Source: Deferribacteraceae bacterium
Lineage (GTDB): Bacteria > Chrysiogenota > Deferribacteres > Deferribacterales > Deferrivibrionaceae
Direction of reading: 5' to 3'
Assembly: GCA_020054865.1 (NCBI GenBank)
Contig: JAIHAR010000017.1
Coordinates: 1 to 39,955 of the forward strand
Length of the DNA: 39,955 bases
Below the pieces are notes generated by a model. That model was given only the letters and a program-made list of their open reading frames with translations. It was not told the origin of the DNA and searched no databases. A program made the position numbers and the translations under genes. Positions 18,752 to 29,126 of this stretch are shown piece after piece (the first letter of the stretch is position 1; the number at the start of each line of letters is the position of its first letter).

Positions 18752-19921
18752 TCACTCCTTAAGTACATCTATTCCGGGCAAATGTCCAAGTTCAATATAT
18801 TCCAAGGATGCCCCACCTCCTGTGGAAACATGCGACAATTTTTTATCAGCGCCGGTTTTTTTCACGGCACTAACAGAATCGCCACCACCAACAACCACAA
18901 CGGCATCTATATTTGCAAGAAGGTTGGCAATTTCAAAGGTTCCTTTAGAATATCTTTCATCTTCAAAAACTCCCATTGGTCCATTCCATAACACAGTTTT
19001 ACATTTACTTAATTGACTCCGGTACAACTCTATGGTTTTTTCGCCGATATCAAGCCCCATAAGATTGTCCGGAATATTGACGTCATTTATTATCTCTTTT
19101 TCACCACAAAACTCAGCTGAACAAACATGGTCAACAGGAGTAAATATTTCCACCCCTTCTTCTTCAGCTTTTTTGTAAATATTTTTAACTGTTTCCAATT
19201 GCTCATCCTCTACAAGGGATTTTCCAATGGAATATCCTTTATACTTTAAAAAAGTATAAGCCATTGCCCCTCCGATAAAAATCTTATCCACTAAATTGAT
19301 AAGGCTCTCTATTACACCAATTTTATCGCTGACTTTAGCCCCTCCAAGAATTGCACCAAAAGGTCTATCGGGGGACTGAAGAAGCTTTTCAAAGTAGTTT
19401 ACCTCTTTTTGAAGCAAGAATCCTGCATATTTTTCCTCAACTCTTCGGGGCAACCCATACACAGAGGCATGTTTCCTGTGGCTTGTACCAAAAGCATCAT
19501 TCACATAAACATCCGTTATTTTTTTCAGCTCGTCGCAAAAGTCATCAAGGTTTTTTTCTTCACCTTTATAAAATCTTAAATTTTCAAGTAAAAGTATTTC
19601 GCCATTTTTCAACTCATTTACTGCATTTACAACTTTTTCCCCTATGCAGTCATCTACAAATTTAACCTTAAAAAAATTGCTGTTTATATAGTCCGCAACG
19701 GGATTAAGTGAAAATTCCTTTTTGAATTCCCCTTTTGGTCTGCCAAGATGTGACGCAAGAATAACTTTACCTTTTTTCTCTTTGATAAACTCAATCGTTT
19801 TTATGGCTTCTCTTATCCTTGTGTCATCGGTTACAATCCCATCTTTTAAAGGGACATTAAAATCAACCCTTACAAACACTCTTTTACCTTCAAAATTTGC
19901 AGATTCAACACTTTTTACCAT
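18752..19921 (-). CDS. pgk: Phosphoglycerate kinase
   Basis: 389 residues. Transfers phosphate from 1,3-bisphosphoglycerate to ADP (reverse in gluconeogenesis). N-terminal substrate site: RVDFNVPLKDG, LASHLGRPKG and NDAFGTSHRKHAS; C-terminal nucleotide site: GGAKVSDKIGV, WNGPMGVFE and VVGGGDSVSAV. CGGAGG precedes the ATG. Last gene of the rlmH-to-pgk operon, directly after gap. Triose-phosphate isomerase, a common partner, is absent here. Confidence 0.95.
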   Translation of the reverse strand: MVKSVESANFEGKRVFVRVDFNVPLKDGIVTDDTRIREAIKTIEFIKEKKGKVILASHLGRPKGEFKKEFSLNPVADYINSNFFKVKFVDDCIGEKVVNAVNELKNGEILLLENLRFYKGEEKNLDDFCDELKKITDVYVNDAFGTSHRKHASVYGLPRRVEEKYAGFLLQKEVNYFEKLLQSPDRPFGAILGGAKVSDKIGVIESLINLVDKIFIGGAMAYTFLKYKGYSIGKSLVEDEQLETVKNIYKKAEEEGVEIFTPVDHVCSAEFCGEKEIINDVNIPDNLMGLDIGEKTIELYRSQLSKCKTVLWNGPMGVFEDERYSKGTFEIANLLANIDAVVVVGGGDSVSAVKKTGADKKLSHVSTGGGASLEYIELGHLPGIDVLKE

Positions 19922-19948
19922 AAAACCTCCGAAAATATTTAAAGAAAT

Positions 19949-19966
19949 GGTCTGCCGAAGCAGACC
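19949..19966 (-). other. UUCG-capped hairpin between gap and pgk
   Basis: On the minus strand GGTCTGC-TTCG-GCAGACC forms a perfect 7-bp stem closed by the very stable C(UUCG)G tetraloop, 10 bases after the gap stop. It is followed by ATTTCTTT, a weak U-tract. It may be a leaky terminator, or a processing/stability element setting gap and pgk mRNA levels apart. Confidence 0.7.
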
Positions 19967-19975
19967 TGTGAGATA

Positions 19976-22285
<2,310 letters not shown>

Positions 22286-22289
<4 letters not shown>

Positions 22290-22975
22290 CTAAAATGCCC
22301 CTTTGCAAGAGCAAAACAATCGACCCTTTTTGCCCCTTTTAGTTTCAGTGCCCTTGCACATTCATTTACTGTGGCACCTGTAGTGATTATATCATCAACC
22401 AGCAAAATATTCAAACCCAATGTGCTAAAATTACAATCAACAGAATTTTTAACATTAACAAGTCTTTCTTTTCTGGAGTATTGCCATTGAAATTTTGTAT
22501 ATCTTTTTTTACTTAATATTTTTTTGTATTTTATCCCGTAAAATAGACTTATATTTTTTGCAATTCTTTCCGATAAGTGGACAAACCTTATAAACCTTCT
22601 TCTGAAACTTACAGGAACAGGGACCACAAGGTCGTAATGATTAAGCTCATTTTCCTGAATAAATTGCCCGACAATAGCATCAATAAAAAATTTTTCTTTT
22701 AATCCGAATCTAAATTTAATATTTTTTACTGCATCCCTTAATGTTTTTTCGTACCAACAAGCAACAAATAGTCGGTCATAATTTCTTTTCAATAGACAAT
22801 TTTTACAAAAAGATGCAGAAATTTCAAGAGGATACCCACAAGCACTGCATACGTGCTCAATAAATTTTACTTCAGCCTTGAAACACTCTTCGCAGATAAA
22901 GTCATTGTATTTGATAGTCTTACTACAGACAGCGCACCGGGAATAGAAAACTTCATCCAATAATGAGTGACTCAC
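22286..22975 (-). CDS. comFC: ComFC-like phosphoribosyltransferase
   Basis: 229 residues. N-terminal double zinc ribbon: CAVC and CEEC, then CSACG and CKNC. The C-terminal phosphoribosyltransferase fold carries the PRPP loop ILLVDDIITTGATV. ComFC proteins act with ComFA in DNA uptake in transformable bacteria, but are also widespread in others. The start is uncertain: GTG 22975 lies inside the gpmI end without a good ribosome site; TTG 22960 is possible and would remove five residues. Confidence 0.82.
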
Positions 22976-24473
22976 CTGTCATCTGCTCTGGCTTTTCAAT
23001 GCCCATAATATCAAGAATAGTCGGAGCAATATCAGCAAGTTTTATGTCTTTGTGAGACTTGAGCTTGCAATTATAATTATAAACGATGAAGTGTACAGGA
23101 TTAATTGTATGGGCAGTATGAGGCTGATCATTTTCATAGTCCCACATCTGCTCACAGTTGCCGTGATCAGCAGTTACAATAAGAACAGAATTTGTCTCAT
23201 CTGCAATTTTGATTACCCTTCCAAGGGCATTATCCACTGCCTTGCAGGCTTTAATGGCGGCTTGCTGCACGCCGGTATGACCCACCATATCAGGGTTTGC
23301 AAAGTTCATAATAACTACATCTATATTTTCACTCAGATAAATCTTTTCAAACTCCATTACAACCTTTTCAACACTCATTTCAGGCTTTTGATCGTAGGTT
23401 GCAACTTCCTTGGGCGATGGCACAAGTACCCTTTTTTCCCCAGGAAACTCGATTTCCCTGCCACCATTGAAGAAAAACGTAACGTGAGCATATTTCTCTG
23501 TTTCAGCAATTCTAAGCTGCTTTAGCCCCTTGTTACTTATAACTTCACCAAAAATATTAGTAAGCTCCTCAGGTGGAAATGCAATATCAAAACGGAAATT
23601 TTTATCATATTCAGTCATTGTTATAAATTGTACATCAACGACTTTTTTACGTTCAAAATCACTAAAACTTTTGTCGGTCAGCGCAACTGTAAGCTCTCTT
23701 GCCCTATCCGCCCTGAAATTAAAGAAAAATACTCCATCGCCATCGTCTATTCCTCTAAAATCTTTGAAAACTCCCGGCTCAATAAACTCATCGGTAATAT
23801 CATTTTTATAAGATTTTAAAATATACTCAGCAGGTGATTCCGTGACTTTGTTGTCAGCCCCTATTATTGAGCTATAAGCCTTTTGAACCCTGTCCCATCT
23901 TTTATCTCTGTCCATTGCATAGTATCTGCCTGATATAGTAGCTATCTCACCGTAACCGATAGCATTAAGATATTCTTGTAATTCATTTATATAATTGATA
24001 CCACTTTTAGGTGGAGTATCCCTGCCATCCATGAAAGGGTGAATATAACTTTTTTCCACCCCAAAATCTTTTGCCATTTTTACAAGTGCTTTTAGGTGGT
24101 CAATATGGCTATGGACGCCACCATCACTTAATAGACCTAAAAAATGAGCACTTTTACCATTTTTTTTGAGTTTTTCAAAAAATCTTACAATGTTAACATT
24201 TTCATATATTTGTCCTGTTTCAACAGCTTTGTTAATCCTTAAAAAATCCTGATAGACCACTCTGCCAGCGCCTATATTTGTATGCCCTACCTCAGAATTG
24301 CCCATTTGTCCTTTCGGCAAACCAACCCACTCTTCACTGGCATTCATAATAGTCCAGGAAGCATTTTCCAAAAGAAAATTATAATTTACAGGATTTGATA
24401 ATTTTACGGCATTATGCTCGCTGCTCTCTCTGACACCCCAACCGTCAAGGATTAACAAAATAACTTTTCTCAT
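22953..24473 (-). CDS. gpmI: Phosphoglycerate mutase, cofactor-independent (2,3-BPG-independent)
   Basis: 506 residues, alkaline-phosphatase superfamily. LILDGWGVRE holds the first metal Asp; the phosphoserine is in MGNSEVGHTNIGAG; HPFMDGRDTPP, ADHGNCE and HTAHTINPVHF complete the two-Mn site. It interconverts 3- and 2-phosphoglycerate. The AAGGATG at the dksA end is the likely ribosome site. With gap and pgk it covers three consecutive lower-glycolysis steps. Confidence 0.95.
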   Translation of the reverse strand: MRKVILLILDGWGVRESSEHNAVKLSNPVNYNFLLENASWTIMNASEEWVGLPKGQMGNSEVGHTNIGAGRVVYQDFLRINKAVETGQIYENVNIVRFFEKLKKNGKSAHFLGLLSDGGVHSHIDHLKALVKMAKDFGVEKSYIHPFMDGRDTPPKSGINYINELQEYLNAIGYGEIATISGRYYAMDRDKRWDRVQKAYSSIIGADNKVTESPAEYILKSYKNDITDEFIEPGVFKDFRGIDDGDGVFFFNFRADRARELTVALTDKSFSDFERKKVVDVQFITMTEYDKNFRFDIAFPPEELTNIFGEVISNKGLKQLRIAETEKYAHVTFFFNGGREIEFPGEKRVLVPSPKEVATYDQKPEMSVEKVVMEFEKIYLSENIDVVIMNFANPDMVGHTGVQQAAIKACKAVDNALGRVIKIADETNSVLIVTADHGNCEQMWDYENDQPHTAHTINPVHFIVYNYNCKLKSHKDIKLADIAPTILDIMGIEKPEQMTGESLIIG

Positions 24474-24478
24474 GAAAG

Positions 24479-24844
24479 CTACATCCTTATTACACCTTTT
24501 TTCTCAAGCTCACTTTTACAGTCTGTGCAATACCTTGCAAAAGGAACATACTCCAGTCTCTTTTCTTCTATATCCTCCCCGCACTCAATACAAACTCCGT
24601 AGGTACCTTCTTCAAGCCTTTTCAAAGCCTGCTCTACAAGCCTGAGCTTTAAGGCGTCTGTTTCTACTCTGCCAAGCATAAGATTTTTATTGTAAATATT
24701 GTATGCCTCATCAGCTGAGTCCTGACCTGAAGAATCTTCACCAAGACTTAAAGCTTCTTCATATTTGGATTTTAATGACTCAAGAAGCTCCTTTTTCATT
24801 TTAAGTAGCCTCTCGCGATAAATTTCAGTTTTGTTAGGATCCAT
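24479..24844 (-). CDS. dksA: DksA/TraR-family transcription factor
   Basis: 121 residues. N-terminal coiled coil with the tip motif D42-x-x-D45-x-A47, which in DksA reaches the RNA polymerase active site, and a C4 zinc finger C85-x2-C88 ... C106-x2-C109. The retained acidic tip suggests a true ppGpp-linked DksA rather than an inactive homologue. AGGAGG stands five bases before the ATG. Six bases from gpmI, so growth-rate control and glycolysis share an operon. Confidence 0.88.
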   Translation of the reverse strand: MDPNKTEIYRERLLKMKKELLESLKSKYEEALSLGEDSSGQDSADEAYNIYNKNLMLGRVETDALKLRLVEQALKRLEEGTYGVCIECGEDIEEKRLEYVPFARYCTDCKSELEKKGVIRM

Positions 24845-24872
24845 ATGTTCCTCCTGAATCTATAATTAATGA

Positions 24873-25328
24873 CTATTTATGATATGGATGCCCATACCTT
24901 ATAGTCATCCCTCGATAAATCTGCTCAGCAAGTACTGCTAAGGCAAGCTGATGTGCCATTGTTAGCTTTGACAAAGAAATTATTTCATCACAAAATCCTG
25001 TCAAGGATTTATCATGACCATAAGACCCGCCAATCAAAAAAGCCAATTTCTTTCTGGTCTCAAGCAAATTGGACAGCCATTCTGAAAATTTTATAGAATC
25101 AAAGCTCTTTCCATTTTCGTCAAGAAGTATTCTGTAATACCCTTTTGAAGATTCAAGAAGCTTTTTACCATCCTCTCTTTTTACAACATTTTCATCTGCA
25201 TAATGAGAGCTTTTGAAATCAAGAAAATCCAACTTTACATATGTTGCCAATCTGTTAGCGTACTCTTTGAACATACTCAAAGCCGCCTTGTCATTTAATT
25301 TTGAGGCCATAATTATTTTAATTTCCAT
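24873..25328 (-). CDS. rlmH: 23S rRNA pseudouridine-1915 N3-methyltransferase RlmH
   Basis: 151 residues. SPOUT-fold knot: FLIGGSYGHDKSL, then ISLSKLTMAHQLALAVLAEQIYR and the C-terminal GHPYHK, all diagnostic. Modifies helix 69 of the large subunit. ATG 25328 has no Shine-Dalgarno sequence and sits only about 7 bases from the inferred transcription start, so the message may be (almost) leaderless. First gene of the operon running to pgk. Confidence 0.93.
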   Translation of the reverse strand: MEIKIIMASKLNDKAALSMFKEYANRLATYVKLDFLDFKSSHYADENVVKREDGKKLLESSKGYYRILLDENGKSFDSIKFSEWLSNLLETRKKLAFLIGGSYGHDKSLTGFCDEIISLSKLTMAHQLALAVLAEQIYRGMTIRYGHPYHK

Positions 25329-25341
25329 AAAATTGGGCTAA

Positions 25342-25370
25342 CATATATATGACATTGTGTGATGTGTCAA
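25342..25370 (-). promoter_or_regulatory. Promoter of the rlmH-dksA-gpmI-comFC-gap-pgk operon
   Basis: Minus-strand TTGACA (25365-25370), 17-base spacer, TATATG (25342-25347) inside an alternating TA run. The start of transcription should fall near 25335, seven bases before the rlmH ATG. The rest of the 83-bp gap to uvrC shows no good terminator. Confidence 0.72.
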
Positions 25371-25411
25371 TATATTTATTAATCAAGTTAAAATTATCTA
25401 ACTTAGAAAAT

Positions 25412-27247
25412 CTAACATTGTTTATGAAGCTTATCAATAAGTTGTTTTAGTATATTTACAGGAATACCTGTCTTGTTTGAAACGACCACAATATCTTCAT
25501 TCAATATTTCACGCAAATCAGGATATTCCATCAAAAGCTTTTTGGCCCTTTTTTCCCCGATACCTTTTATATCTTTCAAACTCGAATTTTTAAAATGTGC
25601 CAAGGCAATGCTCCTTGCATATTCTACAACAAACCTGTGAGCTTCATCTCTGATTTTCTGGATAAACAAAAGGAAAAAATCGCTCTTTTTGAAGTTAAGA
25701 GGATTTTTTCTGTTTTTAACAAATATGTACTCAGGCGAAATTTCGTTCTCCAACTTTTCATTTATATCTTTGCTTCGCCCCTTTGCAATTGAGATGACTT
25801 CAGCATCAATCCCCTTTTCTTCAAAGGCCTTTTTTGCGGCATTCAGTTGTCCAAGTCCACCGTCTATTACATAAACATCGCTTTTTTCCTCTTTACCATC
25901 AATTATTTTATCAGCTTTTCTTGAAATAACCTGATAGATACTTTCAAAATCATTGTTATCGATATTTCTGATTTTATATCTGCGATATTTTTCCTTTACA
26001 AATACCTGCTCATCAATATCAAAGCAAACTGAAGCACCCACCGTGAAACTACCAAAAATATGAGATATATCAATACATTCTACAAGTCTAACGCTCTTTT
26101 CTTTTATTACCCTGGCAAAACCTGATTTTACCTTTTCAACACCTGCCAGGCTTTCCATAAACTGTTTTTCAGCAAGCTCGTTATTCTTCCTTAAAATCTC
26201 CAACAATCCAGACGGCACCTTTTTTCTGTATTCAACCTTTCCACCTTTTAGATTGGAAATAGCCTCTATAAGTTTGTCCCCGGAAAATTCATCATTGTAG
26301 TTGACAAGACAAACACTTTCAGGAATCTGTGCAGTATTTTTGTAAAAATTCAATACAAATTCAGAGTGACTTATAAGCTCTCCATCGTCATAGCACTTTG
26401 AGTCTATACCTGTAATATTGCAGTTTCTTATAAACATATGTGTTACGCACATCATATTTTTGTCACTGAAATAAAACAAATCGGTATTTTTTGAGAAATT
26501 AACCACTGCAGATTGCCTTGTGAAAATATTTTCCAGAGATTTAAGCCTGTCTCTGTACTTAGCAGCCTTTTCAAATTCCAATTTTGAAGCATAATTCGTC
26601 ATCAAAGTTTTATAATTGTTTTCAAGCTCGTCAATTTTACCATCAAAAAAAAGTTTCACATTCTCTACAATCTGGCGGTATTCATCTTTGCTTATAATTT
26701 TCTCGCAGGGCCCCTCACATTGCTTCATCTGATAGTAAAGACATACTTTGCCTTCATTGAATTTGGATTTTTTACACCTTCTCAAAGGGAATATATAGTG
26801 CAAATCTTTTACGATAAATCGCAAATCCTTTACATTTACATAGGGCCCATAATAAATCGCATCTTCGTCATCCGTATTTCTCGTCACAATCAGTCTTGGG
26901 TAATCCTCTTTTGTGAGTTTTATATAAGGATAACCCTTTGCATCTTTTAGTTTTACATTGAATCTGGGCTTTTCTGTTTTTATAAGACTTGCTTCTAAAA
27001 GGAGAGCTTCTATCTCGGTATTTGTGACATAGTATTTCAAATCGTTGGCAAGCTCTACCATCTTTAATGTCTTTGGATGTTTCAGCGAGCTGTCAAAATA
27101 CGATTTAAGCCTTTTTACCAATGAAACCGCTTTGCCTACGTAAATAATTGCCCCTTTCTTGTCAATAAAAGTGTATACACCGGGAAGATTAGGAGCATTG
27201 TTGATTTTTTTTTGAATACTTTCTTTTTGTTTATTACCAACCATCAT
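25412..27247 (-). CDS. uvrC: UvrABC excision nuclease subunit C
   Basis: 611 residues. N-terminal GIY-YIG nuclease (LPGVYTFIDKKGAIIYVGKA, residues 20-40) for the 3' cut, a Cys cluster (CKKSKFNEGKVC, CEGPC), a UVR domain about 200-235 (KLEFEKAAKYRDRL), an RNase H-like 5' nuclease (ECIDISHIFG; VIDGGLGQL) and a C-terminal helix-hairpin-helix (DIKGIGEKRAKKLL). ATG 27247 is six bases beyond an in-frame TTG; no clear ribosome site, so coupling with yraN is probable. Confidence 0.94.
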   Translation of the reverse strand: MMVGNKQKESIQKKINNAPNLPGVYTFIDKKGAIIYVGKAVSLVKRLKSYFDSSLKHPKTLKMVELANDLKYYVTNTEIEALLLEASLIKTEKPRFNVKLKDAKGYPYIKLTKEDYPRLIVTRNTDDEDAIYYGPYVNVKDLRFIVKDLHYIFPLRRCKKSKFNEGKVCLYYQMKQCEGPCEKIISKDEYRQIVENVKLFFDGKIDELENNYKTLMTNYASKLEFEKAAKYRDRLKSLENIFTRQSAVVNFSKNTDLFYFSDKNMMCVTHMFIRNCNITGIDSKCYDDGELISHSEFVLNFYKNTAQIPESVCLVNYNDEFSGDKLIEAISNLKGGKVEYRKKVPSGLLEILRKNNELAEKQFMESLAGVEKVKSGFARVIKEKSVRLVECIDISHIFGSFTVGASVCFDIDEQVFVKEKYRRYKIRNIDNNDFESIYQVISRKADKIIDGKEEKSDVYVIDGGLGQLNAAKKAFEEKGIDAEVISIAKGRSKDINEKLENEISPEYIFVKNRKNPLNFKKSDFFLLFIQKIRDEAHRFVVEYARSIALAHFKNSSLKDIKGIGEKRAKKLLMEYPDLREILNEDIVVVSNKTGIPVNILKQLIDKLHKQC

Positions 27248-27253
27248 AATCAA

Positions 27254-27592
27254 CTACAATGTAAAAGCATTTTTGATATGTTCTATCTTATCTTTATATA
27301 TGGAAACCACATCAAATCTATATAGGGAATTAAAATTGTTTTTTGTTATAAAATATTGGGCTGTCCTGATTATCTTTTTTATTTTTTCATTTGTGACAGC
27401 CTCTTTGGGACTGCCGTAATTTTCAGATAATCTGTACTTCACCTCCACAAACACTATTGTCTGACCATCTTTTACGATCAAATCAATCTCTCCAAATCTG
27501 CTCCTGAAATTTTTTTCAATTATCACAAAACCATTTTTTTCAAGATATTCAAGGGCCAAATCTTCCCCTTTTCTGCCTTTAAACAATTTCAC
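27254..27592 (-). CDS. yraN: UPF0102 (YraN-like) nuclease-fold protein
   Basis: 112 residues, short PD-(D/E)XK-like fold: GRKGEDLALEYL, NFRSRFGEIDLIVKDG and VFVEVKYR contain the conserved E, D and E-x-K. Biological role is not settled. GTG at 27592 overlaps the rnhB end by 14 bp; TTG at 27586, with AGGTG just upstream, is an equally plausible start and would remove two residues. Confidence 0.85.
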   Translation of the reverse strand: MKLFKGRKGEDLALEYLEKNGFVIIEKNFRSRFGEIDLIVKDGQTIVFVEVKYRLSENYGSPKEAVTNEKIKKIIRTAQYFITKNNFNSLYRFDVVSIYKDKIEHIKNAFTL

Positions 27593-28130
27593 CTAAAAAG
27601 CTCCTGCGATGCAAGTCGCATACACCATATCTTTTTATCGCTTCGATATGTTCTTTTGTGCCATAACCTTTATTTTTGTACCAGAGATATTCAGGAAAAT
27701 AAATATGCAGTTTTTTCATCAATCTGTCACGATACACTTTTGCAAGGATTGAAGCAGCTGCAACAGAGAGATATTTATCTTCGGCTTTTACCGGACTTTC
27801 TGATGGCCTTTTAAGATTTTTCAGCTTAACCGCATCGATGACAACCTTATCATAATCAGATTTTATTCCACTTATTGCAATTTGCATCGCCTGTTTTGTG
27901 GCATTTGATATATTTACCCTGTCAATAACATAGCTGCAGACTATGCCGAAAGAATATTCAATACAGTTTGATAATATATAATTGTAAAGGCTTTCTCTTT
28001 TCTTTTCACTGAGTTTTTTTGAATCTTTTATCTCAGGATATGAAAATTTTTCGTCAAAAAGGCAAGCGCAGGCCACAACAGGCCCCGCGAGGCACCCTCT
28101 TCCTACTTCGTCAACACCCAGTATCAGCAT
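27579..28130 (-). CDS. rnhB: Ribonuclease HII
   Basis: 183 residues. Catalytic acids: DEVGRG (7-12), VVIDAVKL and the D in AKVYRDR; the G-R-G loop typical of type 2 RNase H that cuts at single ribonucleotides is present, as is YGTKEH. Removes RNA from DNA-RNA hybrids. Overlaps hypB by 20 bp and yraN by 14 bp, with no independent ribosome site visible. Confidence 0.94.
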   Translation of the reverse strand: MLILGVDEVGRGCLAGPVVACACLFDEKFSYPEIKDSKKLSEKKRESLYNYILSNCIEYSFGIVCSYVIDRVNISNATKQAMQIAISGIKSDYDKVVIDAVKLKNLKRPSESPVKAEDKYLSVAAASILAKVYRDRLMKKLHIYFPEYLWYKNKGYGTKEHIEAIKRYGVCDLHRRSFLGEIV

Positions 28131-28785
28131 TTTTTTCTATTATTTTCTTATCGATAAACTCTGCAAGCTCCTTTAAACCTTCACCTGTTTTGCACGAAGT
28201 TTTAAACTCTACAAGACGTGGATTAATTTTTCTGGCATATTCAAGACATTTGTTGACATCAAATTCCATATACTCAGCCAAATCAATTTTGTTTATTACA
28301 ATAACATCTGAAACTCTTATCATTGATGGATATTTTGCAGGTTTATCTTCCCCCTCAGGGGTGCTGATTACAACTATCTTAAAATCTTCTCCAAGGTCAA
28401 ATGATGCCGGGCAAACAAGGTTTCCTACATTTTCAATAACCAACAAGTCAATATTATCAATATCAAAATTTGAAAGCGCTTTTTTAATGCCAAACGCTTC
28501 TAAATGACATGCCCCACCTGTGGTAATCTGATAGGCATCAATACCTGCCTTTCTTATGCGCTCTGCATCATTTTCCGTTTCCAAGTCACCTTCAATAACA
28601 CAAATTTTATATTTTTTTGACAAATCAGGCAAAATTTTTTCCAGAATACTTGTTTTTCCACTCCCGGGAGATGATACGAAATTTACAGTCAAGATTTTTT
28701 TTCTAGCAAAAAGCTCCCTTAATTCATCTGCTATTTTTTGGTTTTTGGAAAGTATTTTATCTTTTACTTCAACCTTTTTACTCAT
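28111..28785 (-). CDS. hypB: Hydrogenase nickel-incorporation GTPase HypB
   Basis: 224 residues. G1 SSPGSGKTS (38-46), GDLETENDAERI, TGGACHLEA with the Cys-His pair of the dimer-interface metal site, IENVGNLVCP and G4 NKIDL. The N-terminus has neither a His-rich stretch nor the CxxGC nickel site, so storage is not expected. With HypA it loads nickel into [NiFe]-hydrogenase; the hydrogenase itself is not in this window. GAGG precedes the ATG; the start overlaps hypA by 8 bp. Confidence 0.93.
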   Translation of the reverse strand: MSKKVEVKDKILSKNQKIADELRELFARKKILTVNFVSSPGSGKTSILEKILPDLSKKYKICVIEGDLETENDAERIRKAGIDAYQITTGGACHLEAFGIKKALSNFDIDNIDLLVIENVGNLVCPASFDLGEDFKIVVISTPEGEDKPAKYPSMIRVSDVIVINKIDLAEYMEFDVNKCLEYARKINPRLVEFKTSCKTGEGLKELAEFIDKKIIEKNADTGC

Positions 28786-29125
28786 CTTCTACCTCAATCT
28801 CCTTTATATTCAATTCTTCACCGGATATTAAAATAACATCATAAGAGCCACAATTTTTACAGCAGAAATCAAAACTTTCATATTCGCTGTCAAAAGAACA
28901 GACATTGCACCTGCCTACAATAGGCACATCATTAATGTACAACCTGGCATTTTCTGCGATAGTCCCCTCTTTAAGGGCATCAAATGCAAACATAAGGGCA
29001 TCGTTTTCAATCGCCGCAAGCCTTCCAATATCAATTTTAACAGATTTAACAAATTTTGCTTTATTTTCACTTGCCGTTTCTATAACTATGTCAAGAAGAC
29101 TTTGCGCAATACTTGCCTCGTGCAA
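28778..29125 (-). CDS. hypA: Hydrogenase nickel-incorporation protein HypA (TTG start)
   Basis: 115 residues. The start must be TTG 29125, because HypA needs Met1-His2-Glu3 for nickel binding and only this codon gives M-H-E-A-S-I-A. GGGTGGGG lies just before it. The zinc site is C73-x2-C76 and C89-x2-C92. A longer frame to 29170 exists but reads into the upstream gene and would hide His2. The TTG follows the upstream stop by one base (TAAATTG), giving coupled translation with the diguanylate cyclase gene. Confidence 0.92.
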   Translation of the reverse strand: MHEASIAQSLLDIVIETASENKAKFVKSVKIDIGRLAAIENDALMFAFDALKEGTIAENARLYINDVPIVGRCNVCSFDSEYESFDFCCKNCGSYDVILISGEELNIKEIEVEDE

Positions 29126-29126
29126 T

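Noticed and set aside
28019..28507. 162-codon plus-strand frame across rnhB and hypB
   Set aside because: It runs antisense to two conserved genes and its low-complexity Ser/Leu content is typical of the opposite strand.
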